Assembly: GCA_023266795.1 (NCBI GenBank)
Contig: JAHFPI010000039.1
Coordinates: 1 to 12,623, forward strand
DNA from: Rhodospirillales bacterium
Lineage (GTDB): Bacteria; Pseudomonadota; Alphaproteobacteria; Micavibrionales; UBA2020
Direction: 5' to 3'
DNA length: 12,623 bases
In this document: piece by piece, positions 7,878-12,623 of the stretch
How the letters are laid out: each line of letters opens with the position of its first letter
How positions within the stretch are numbered: the stretch's first letter is position 1
Notes under the pieces: generated by a model
What the model was told of the DNA's origin: nothing
Database searches by the model: none
Seen by the model: the letters and a program-made list of their open reading frames with translations, nothing else
Position numbers and translations under genes: made by a program

Positions 7878-8498
7878 TTAAGCTTCAACAGCCTCGGCCG
7901 GTTTTTCTGTTTCTGCGGCTGCTTCCGCTGCCAGACGGGCTTTTTCTTCAGCCTCGACTTTTTTGATGGCGGCCTGGGCAAGGCTGGCTTCGTGCTCCTG
8001 ATCGGTCTTGGTGATGAGAGCTTCGCCTCTTTCGTCCTGGATCTTCGCTTCTTCCAGAGAACGGGCGATATTGATTGTAACATCCACCACGACTTCGGGA
8101 TGGAGATACACTTTCACCGGATAGAGGCCGAGAAGCTTGTAGTTGCGGTCCATCGTGACCTGCGAACGGTCGACTTTGAAGCCTTTTTCCGTGACGCCGT
8201 CGGCGATGTCGCGCGCAGTGACGGAACCGTAGAGCTGGCCCGCTTCCGACGCCTGACGGATGATGGCGATTTTCAGGCCGTTCATCTTTTTTGCGACTTT
8301 TTCGGCTTCGCCCTTGCGTTTCAGGCTTTCCGCTTCAATAACCTTCTTCTGGGTGTCGAAATAAACGACGTTCTCTTTTGTTGCCCGCAGCGCTTTTTGG
8401 CGCGGCAGCAGGAAGTTACGTGCATAGCCGGGCTTGACGTTGACGACGTCACCCATCTGACCCAGGCTTTCCACGCGTTCCAGCAATATGACTTGCAT
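7878..8498 (-). CDS. rplI: 50S ribosomal protein L9
   Basis: This is an L9 of the large ribosomal subunit, bound to 23S rRNA by its N-terminal domain. The N-terminus MQVILLERVESLGQMGDVV followed by KPGYARNFLLP (about 22-32) is diagnostic. A charged connecting helix (about 40-75) and the C-terminal domain (QLYGSVTARDIAD, then HPEVVVDVTI) follow. It has 206 residues against roughly 150 in E. coli. The extra C-terminus from about residue 148 is rich in Ala, Glu and Lys and probably helical or disordered. The start has AAGGAG nine bases upstream, and that site overlaps the rpsR stop codon (TAAGGAG), so it is coupled to rpsR. It is the last gene of its operon, followed by a terminator. Confidence 0.97.
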   Translation of the reverse strand: MQVILLERVESLGQMGDVVNVKPGYARNFLLPRQKALRATKENVVYFDTQKKVIEAESLKRKGEAEKVAKKMNGLKIAIIRQASEAGQLYGSVTARDIADGVTEKGFKVDRSQVTMDRNYKLLGLYPVKVYLHPEVVVDVTINIARSLEEAKIQDERGEALITKTDQEHEASLAQAAIKKVEAEEKARLAAEAAAETEKPAEAVEA

Positions 8499-8511
8499 TG
8501 TTCAGTACTCC

Positions 8512-8826
8512 TTAATGGGCTACATAAGGCAGCAATGCGAGGAAACGGGCGCGCTTGATTTCGCGTGCCAGCTTGCGCTGTGCCTTTTGTGATACGGCCG
8601 TGATGCGGCTCGGGACGATTTTGCCGCGCTCGGAAATGTAACGGCTCAGCAGCCTGACGTCCTTGTAGTCGATCGCCACGGCGTTGTCGCCCTTGAACGG
8701 GCAGGTTTTGCGGCGCTTGAAGAACGTACGGCGGCCGCCTGCGGCGCCACCGGCTTTTTTGTCGCGGTCGCCGCCGGGTTTACGGTCGCGGTCGCCGCCG
8801 CCGAATGATTTCTTTTCGAAAGCCAT
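8512..8826 (-). CDS. rpsR: 30S ribosomal protein S18
   Basis: This is an S18 of the small subunit, which forms a heterodimer with S6 on the 16S rRNA platform. The core is clear: RRKTCPFKGD (about 38-47), IDYKDVRLLSRYISERGKI, then SRITAVSQKAQRKLAREIKR and RFLALLPY. It has 104 residues against about 75 in E. coli. The extra length is an N-terminal extension (about 7-33) rich in Gly, Asp, Arg and Lys, with two copies of an 8-residue GGDRD(R/K)K unit. The start codon shares one base with the rpsF stop (TAATG), and a strong AAGGAG lies eight bases upstream inside rpsF, so the two are translated together. Confidence 0.97.
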   Translation of the reverse strand: MAFEKKSFGGGDRDRKPGGDRDKKAGGAAGGRRTFFKRRKTCPFKGDNAVAIDYKDVRLLSRYISERGKIVPSRITAVSQKAQRKLAREIKRARFLALLPYVAH

Positions 8827-9287
8827 TATTCTGCTCCTTCTTTGGAGAATTTAGGACGGTCATCGCCGAATTTCTTATCTTCGCGGTCGCGGGAGAAGCC
8901 GCCACGATCACCACGGTCATCACGGTCGCGGGAGAAACCCCCACGGTCGTCGCCATGGTCGTCATCCGATTGTTTCAGGATGATGGAGGGGCCTTCCGGC
9001 AGTTTTTCGATGCTGACGGTCATGAAGCGCAGCACGTCTTCATTGTGGCCCATGTTACGCTCCATCTCGAGGACGGCCTTGTGCGGCGCGTCGAGGTGCA
9101 TCAGCGTATAGTGACCTTTGCGGTTTTTTTTGATTTTGTAAGCGAGGGTGCGCAGACCCCAGCCTTCAGTCCTTTTTACTTCGCCGCCATTGTCATTGAC
9201 AATTTTGCCGAAGGCTTTCGCAAGATCTTCCACCTGTTTGGCGGAAATGTCCTGCCGTGCGATAAACACGGTTTCATAAAGAGCCAT
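8826..9287 (-). CDS. rpsF: 30S ribosomal protein S6
   Basis: This is an S6 of the small ribosomal subunit and the partner of S18. The conserved core runs from MALYETVFIARQDIS through GWGLRTLAYKIKKNRKGHY (about 42-60) to MERNMGHNEDVLRFMTV (about 77-93). It has 153 residues; the last 45 or so form a low-complexity tail of Asp, Arg, Gly, Phe and Ser with two copies of a 13-residue unit built on GGFSRDRD. A C-terminal tail occurs in other S6 proteins, but this RGG-like composition differs from the acidic tail of E. coli S6. The ribosome site AAGGGA lies eight bases before the ATG. It is the first gene of the rpsF-rpsR-rplI operon, whose leader carries two hairpins. Confidence 0.97.
   Translation of the reverse strand: MALYETVFIARQDISAKQVEDLAKAFGKIVNDNGGEVKRTEGWGLRTLAYKIKKNRKGHYTLMHLDAPHKAVLEMERNMGHNEDVLRFMTVSIEKLPEGPSIILKQSDDDHGDDRGGFSRDRDDRGDRGGFSRDREDKKFGDDRPKFSKEGAE
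8884..8961. repeat. Two tandem 39-base units in the rpsF tail
   Basis: Two copies start at 8884 and 8923, each opening with CGGTCGCGGGAGAA on the + strand. The first 26 bases are nearly identical and the rest is diverged. The unit encodes 13 residues (GGFSRDRDDRGDR and a variant), so it keeps the reading frame. A shorter, 24-base repeat occurs in rpsR (copies of GTCGCGGTCGCCGCC at 8761 and 8785). Confidence 0.8.
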
Positions 9288-9306
9288 TATTTATTCCCTT
9301 GGTTTA

Positions 9307-9380
9307 GGTGGCCTGCCGCTGTATCGCCGAACCATTCAGCCACCAGCCGCACAGACCGCTGCTGTCCGGAAAGCCGGACA
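9307..9380 (-). promoter_or_regulatory. Two hairpins in the rpsF mRNA leader (candidate autoregulatory element)
   Basis: On the minus strand, TGTCCGG (9369-9363 in + coordinates pairs with 9374-9380) forms a perfect 7-base stem around a 4-base loop. A second stem pairs 9339-9344 with 9307-9312 (GGTGGC with GCCACC) and can extend past one bulged base; it encloses 26 bases. The second hairpin ends about six bases before the AAGGGA ribosome site, well placed to affect rpsF translation. S6:S18 leader elements that mimic the 16S binding site are known upstream of rpsF in many bacteria. I see CCG triplets, but I could not fit the known consensus by eye, so that identity is inference. Confidence 0.4.
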
Positions 9381-9403
9381 ACGGGGGTAGTACAGAGTCG
9401 GGA

Positions 9404-9431
9404 AATATACTGGTTTCGCGCCGGAACGCAA
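9404..9431 (-). promoter_or_regulatory. Candidate sigma70 promoter for rpsF-rpsR-rplI
   Basis: On the minus strand, TTGCGT (9431-9426) and TATATT (9409-9404) are 16 bases apart. The -10 matches the consensus at five of six positions; the -35 matches mainly in its TTG. Transcription would start near 9397, giving a leader of about 110 bases that contains both hairpins. Confidence 0.45.
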
Positions 9432-9468
9432 GGAATTTCGATATTTCCGCCGTTTTACGGGGAGTAAC

Positions 9469-9497
9469 TTGAACATTCCCGCTAAAGGCGGTATCAA
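9469..9497 (+). promoter_or_regulatory. Candidate sigma70 promoter for fabD-fabG
   Basis: TTGAAC (9469-9474) and TATCAA (9492-9497) are separated by exactly 17 bases; each matches four of six consensus positions. The predicted start near 9504 leaves about 32 bases before the fabD ATG. A 10-base palindrome, CAAGGCCTTG (9496-9505 or one base either side), covers the predicted start. The prediction rests on spacing and position only. Confidence 0.4.
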
Positions 9498-9535
9498 GGC
9501 CTTGCAATTGGTCTTTAATAAAGGATTATGTAAAA

Positions 9536-10477
9536 ATGCACGCTTTCGTATTCCCCGGACAAGGCAGCCAGTTCATCGGCATGGGCAAAGATCTGGCCGA
9601 AGCCTTTCCTTCCGCCCGCGAGGTTTTTGAGGAAGTTGACGAGACGCTGAACCAGAAGCTCTCCCAGATCATGTTCACCGGCGCGGAGAGCGAGCTGAAC
9701 CTGACGGAGAACACCCAGCCGGCGCTGATGGCGGTCAGTATGGCAGTGGTGCGGATTTTGCAGCAGGCGATGCCAGATCTTTTTACTCCCGCTAAAATCA
9801 AATGCGTGGCCGGCCACTCGCTGGGCGAATATTCGGCGCTGACGGCGGCGGGATCGTTTCAGGTAAAAGATACCGCGAAACTTTTAAAAACGCGCGGTCA
9901 GGCGATGCAGAAAGCAGTGCCCGTCGGCGTGGGCGCGATGGCGGCGATTCTCGGGCTGGAGATCGATGCTGTCACCGCGATTGCCAAAGAAGCCAGCGCG
10001 AGTGAAATTGTTTCCGCCGCCAACGATAATTCCTTCGGCCAGATCGTGGTAAGCGGTCACAAGGCCGCCGTGGAAAAAGCCATCGCCCTCGCCACGGCCA
10101 AGGGCGCCAAACGCGCCATATTGCTGCCGGTGTCCGCGCCCTTCCATTGCAGCCTGATGAAACCCGCAGCGGAAACGATGCGGGCGGCGCTGGCTGCCGT
10201 GGACATCAAACCGCCCGCCGTGCCGCTGGTCGCCAATGTCAGCGCCGGTTTTGTCACCGATCCCGCCAAAATCCGCCAGCTGCTGGTGGATCAGGTCACC
10301 GGCATGGTGCGCTGGCGCGAGTCCGTCCTTTATATGAAGTCACAGGGCGTCACGACGCTGGTCGAGCTGGGCGCGGGAAAAGTATTGAGCGGTTTGACCA
10401 GACGCATCGACGCGGAACTGACCGGCCGCTCCGTCGGCACGCCGAAGGATATTGAGGAATTTATCGCTACATTATAA
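9536..10477 (+). CDS. fabD: Malonyl-CoA:ACP transacylase FabD
   Basis: This cytoplasmic enzyme moves malonyl from CoA to acyl carrier protein, making the extender unit for type II fatty-acid synthesis. It has 313 residues, a standard length. Visible motifs are FPGQGSQ (6-12), the nucleophile elbow GHSLGE with Ser95, Arg120 in TRGQAMQ, His204 in PVSAPFHCSLM, and Gln253 in LVDQVTGMVRW. Together these make up the catalytic and substrate-binding set. The ATG is preceded by AAGGA ten bases upstream. It is divergent from rpsF across 248 bases and is followed 15 bases later by fabG, so the pair is probably one transcript. Confidence 0.97.
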   Translation: MHAFVFPGQGSQFIGMGKDLAEAFPSAREVFEEVDETLNQKLSQIMFTGAESELNLTENTQPALMAVSMAVVRILQQAMPDLFTPAKIKCVAGHSLGEYSALTAAGSFQVKDTAKLLKTRGQAMQKAVPVGVGAMAAILGLEIDAVTAIAKEASASEIVSAANDNSFGQIVVSGHKAAVEKAIALATAKGAKRAILLPVSAPFHCSLMKPAAETMRAALAAVDIKPPAVPLVANVSAGFVTDPAKIRQLLVDQVTGMVRWRESVLYMKSQGVTTLVELGAGKVLSGLTRRIDAELTGRSVGTPKDIEEFIATL

Positions 10478-10492
10478 ACAAGGAGAATATTC

Positions 10493-11230
10493 ATGTTCAC
10501 TCTCGCGGGTAAAACGGCTCTCGTCACTGGCGCTTCCGGCGGTATCGGCGGCGCGATCGCCAAGGCGCTGCATAAGCAAGGCGCGGTGGTGGGGCTCTGC
10601 GGGCGTAACGCCAGCGCGCTCCATGCTCTGGAGGAGCAACTGGGAGAGCGTGTCCATGTTTTTGTGAAAGACCTCAGTATGCCGGATTCTGCCGACGCGC
10701 TGGTGAAGGCCGCCGAAGAAAAAATGGGCCAGATCGATATTCTCGTCAACAACGCAGGGCTGACCAAAGACGGCCTGTTCATGCGCATGAAGGACGAAGA
10801 CTGGCAGATCGTGCAGGACGTCAATCTGGCCACGCCTTTCCGCCTCATCCGCGCCGCCATTCGTGGCATGATGAAACGCCGCAGCGGGCGCGTGATCAAC
10901 ATTACCTCGGTCGTCGGCGTGACGGGCAATCCGGGACAGGCGAACTATTGCGCCGCCAAGGCGGGGATGATCGGCATGACCAAGTCCATGGCCGCCGAAG
11001 TCGCCAATCGCGGCATCACCCTCAACTGCATCGCTCCCGGTTTCATCGCCACCGCCATGACCGATGCACTGACCGATGAACAAAAATCCAAAATCACCAC
11101 CACTATTCCCGCCGGTGCCATGGGCACGCCGGAGGATATCGGCGCAGCCGTCGTCTATCTCGCCAGCGACGAGGCAAAATACATGACCGGCCAGACTCTG
11201 CACATCAACGGCGGGATGGCGATGGTTTAA
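10493..11230 (+). CDS. fabG: 3-oxoacyl-ACP reductase FabG
   Basis: This NADPH-dependent short-chain dehydrogenase/reductase performs the first reduction in each fatty-acid elongation cycle. It has 245 residues, the usual FabG size. It shows the cofactor motif TGASGGIGG (12-20), NNAG (86-89), and the catalytic set Asn111, Ser139, Tyr152 and Lys156 (YCAAK). The C-terminal GQTLHINGGMAMV is typical of FabG rather than of general SDR enzymes. GGAGA seven bases upstream of the ATG supports the start. It follows fabD by 15 bases. The usual next genes acpP and fabF are missing: an AT-rich gap and an unrelated AAA+ gene follow, and no clear terminator closes the transcript. Confidence 0.96.
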   Translation: MFTLAGKTALVTGASGGIGGAIAKALHKQGAVVGLCGRNASALHALEEQLGERVHVFVKDLSMPDSADALVKAAEEKMGQIDILVNNAGLTKDGLFMRMKDEDWQIVQDVNLATPFRLIRAAIRGMMKRRSGRVINITSVVGVTGNPGQANYCAAKAGMIGMTKSMAAEVANRGITLNCIAPGFIATAMTDALTDEQKSKITTTIPAGAMGTPEDIGAAVVYLASDEAKYMTGQTLHINGGMAMV

Positions 11231-11372
11231 AGCCTGTCCGTCAATAAAAATAATCATATAACCCATTGAAAATAAAACGAATATTCGCGCCCCCTTTCCG
11301 GTGTTATGAAAAAATTAACAAAACTTACGCTAAAATAAGGTGCAGTTGAATAAATGCCGGAGGTATGCCGCT
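11231..11372. other. AT-rich intergenic stretch after fabG
   Basis: These 142 bases are clearly richer in A and T than the flanking genes. They hold a 10-base palindrome CGAATATTCG (11278-11287) and a -10-like TAAAAT (11331-11336), which has no convincing -35 at the right distance. No hairpin with a T-run is present, so a terminator for fabD-fabG was not found here. Confidence 0.5.
11359..11363 (+). promoter_or_regulatory. Ribosome-binding site fixing the start of the AAA+ gene
   Basis: GGAGG lies nine bases before the ATG at 11373. Other nearby ATGs are in other frames, and the one at 11365 stops after three codons. In-frame TTG (11346) and GTG (11340) codons upstream lack a matching site. 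Confidence 0.8.
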
Positions 11373-12623
11373 ATGATCGCATCAGGTTTTGATCCCAGAG
11401 TTATCGAAGATTTTCAAAACGCCGTAGATGCCTTGGATGTAACGGGCGTCTGGAACGCGCTGGAAGCCGGTGCTGATCCGACGACGCCGTTTGGCGCGAA
11501 CGGCAATCACGCATTACAGTCATTATTGCACAGACCTTATATAAGCTACGTTTCCCATCAGGATGAGCGGGGTCTTCCGGTAGATATTAAAAATGAGACT
11601 GAATATAACGAACGTGCATCCCAGATTATAGAGCTTCTGGTCACCAGAGGCATTAAGCTGGCGGAAGACGAAAGGTACGCCGAGAAAAATTTCAAATACC
11701 TTATAGACAGGCTTTTGCGAATGCCCACGCGCTGGGCGGATACGTCCACACTTGTCATTCAGGCCGTCAAGGAGAGCCTGGAAGACAAAGGCGTGCCTTA
11801 TAAACCGGACACCGACGGGTTTATCAGGGAATATATAGAATTATATAAATCGGAAGAGGGCATTACAAAGGCCCTGAACATGCTGGAAACCCTGCACAAG
11901 ATCGTGCGCCAGCGGCTTGAAAACCCCTCCACGGAAACCGAACAGGATCTCGTCAGGAACCACAAAGATGAAATCGGCTACTGGCTGCAGCCGTTCAGCC
12001 GTCCTTCCATGGAGCAGGTCCTGGATAATCCGGAGATAAAGAGGGCGCTGATTAACAGCAAGGCTGCTGCTGCGGCGCAAAAGGGGCCTGCGGCGGCGCA
12101 GGCGACCGGGGCGGATTCCCCGATGTCGCAGTTTATTCACAAGCTCGGGGAGGATCATAAAACACCGGAGCAGATACTGACGGATATGGATGGCATGGTC
12201 GGGCTGTCAACGGCGAAACGCAATGCGCGGCGGCTGATGCTGCGCGCGCAGCTTGATGCTGACCGCAAGGAGATGGGATTGACGGTGGCGGGCGTGAGCC
12301 AGCATACCGTTTTCGTCGGGCCTCCCGGCGGCGGCAAGACCACGTTGGCGCGCCATAGGGCGGAACTGCTGCATGCCTTGGGTGTCGTCGGCGAAAACTA
12401 TGTGGAGATCAGCCGCGAGAATCTGGTCGGCAAATACATTGGCCATACCGAGGCGAATATGGTCGACCTGATAAATCATGCGGATGTCGTCTTTATCGAC
12501 GAAGCTTATAATCTGGTCGGCGACAAAGACGATAAAAGGGATTTCGGCCGCCATGTCGTCGATGCGCTGATGACGGCGCTGGAAAACCGGAGAGATACGC
12601 TGACGGTGTTTTTTGCGGGGTAT
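11373..12623 (+). CDS. CbbX/CbxX-type AAA+ ATPase with ankyrin-like N-terminus (3' end outside window)
   Basis: The frame is open from the ATG to the last base, giving 417 residues with no stop. Residues 13-53 resemble a degenerate ankyrin repeat (core WNALEAGADPTTPFGANG), and IIELLVTRGIKLAED (85-99) resembles the helix of another. A mostly helical region follows to about 228, then an Ala-rich linker (229-247). From about 265 the AAA+ domain begins: DMDGMVGL, Walker A GPPGGGKTT (316-324, Lys322), pore-loop-like KYIGHTEAN (354-362), Walker B VVFIDEAY (372-379, Glu377), then DFGRHVVDALMTALENRRD and VFFAGY. This order matches the CbbX/CbxX/SpoVK group, whose members remodel or thread protein targets; CbbX itself reactivates Rubisco. 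Nothing here suggests Rubisco, so the target is unknown. The N-terminal half uses ATA, TTA, AGA and AGG codons more than fabD or fabG, hinting at a separate origin. The family call is firm; the ankyrin call is moderate. Confidence 0.88.
   Translation, partial: MIASGFDPRVIEDFQNAVDALDVTGVWNALEAGADPTTPFGANGNHALQSLLHRPYISYVSHQDERGLPVDIKNETEYNERASQIIELLVTRGIKLAEDERYAEKNFKYLIDRLLRMPTRWADTSTLVIQAVKESLEDKGVPYKPDTDGFIREYIELYKSEEGITKALNMLETLHKIVRQRLENPSTETEQDLVRNHKDEIGYWLQPFSRPSMEQVLDNPEIKRALINSKAAAAAQKGPAAAQATGADSPMSQFIHKLGEDHKTPEQILTDMDGMVGLSTAKRNARRLMLRAQLDADRKEMGLTVAGVSQHTVFVGPPGGGKTTLARHRAELLHALGVVGENYVEISRENLVGKYIGHTEANMVDLINHADVVFIDEAYNLVGDKDDKRDFGRHVVDALMTALENRRDTLTVFFAGY

Noticed and set aside
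9304..9507. 67-codon minus-strand frame in the rpsF/fabD intergenic region
   Set aside because: It overlaps the likely promoters and leader hairpins, has no good ribosome site and resembles no known protein.
10472..11266. 264-codon minus-strand frame opposite fabG
   Set aside because: It covers fabG completely and has no motif of its own; fabG has every catalytic residue.
11306..11338. 10-codon open frame (MKKLTKLTLK) upstream of the AAA+ gene
   Set aside because: No ribosome site and an AT-rich setting where such frames arise by chance.

Overview
The window reads as chromosomal DNA of a GC-rich Gram-negative bacterium, most likely an alphaproteobacterium. The support is the PBP1A type (a CxxC pair ahead of the KTG box), an L9 with a long Ala/Glu/Lys tail, phospholipid-transport genes of MlaE/MlaF type, and the divergent rpsF-rpsR-rplI / fabD-fabG arrangement that is familiar in that class. 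I cannot place it more finely from sequence alone.

Left end (2-1090, + strand): the 3' part of a DsbD-family thiol:disulfide transporter, cut by the window edge. It converges with only 4 bases to spare on a long minus-strand block. In transcription order that block is rpsF (S6), rpsR (S18), rplI (L9), a rho-independent terminator, dnaB (replicative helicase), alr (alanine racemase), mlaE and mlaF (lipid ABC transporter), and mrcA (PBP1A). The ribosomal genes are tightly packed, with a 1-base stop/start overlap and a Shine-Dalgarno sequence lying on a stop codon. From dnaB to mrcA the genes overlap or lie within 4 bases of each other, so they look co-transcribed. The last four act on the envelope: D-alanine supply, outer-membrane lipid transport and peptidoglycan polymerisation. 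dnaB heads the group.

Middle (9288-9535): a 248-base divergent intergenic region. It has a candidate sigma70 promoter on each strand and, in the rpsF 5' leader, two hairpins. One sits just ahead of the ribosome-binding site, so S6:S18 autoregulation of the operon is worth testing.

Right part (+ strand): fabD and fabG, two core type II fatty-acid synthesis genes 15 bases apart. The usual next genes, acpP and fabF, are missing. Instead there is a 142-base AT-rich gap and then a large open frame that runs off the right end. It is absent from any list that needs a stop codon. Its translation has a degenerate ankyrin-like N-terminus, a long helical middle, an Ala-rich linker and a CbbX/CbxX-type AAA+ ATPase domain with a YIGH pore loop, Walker A and Walker B. 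This gene, sitting where the core fab synteny breaks and using more AT-rich codons, is the least ordinary item in the window and may be the first gene of an accessory locus lying mostly outside it.

No tRNA, rRNA, CRISPR array, insertion sequence or attachment site was seen.
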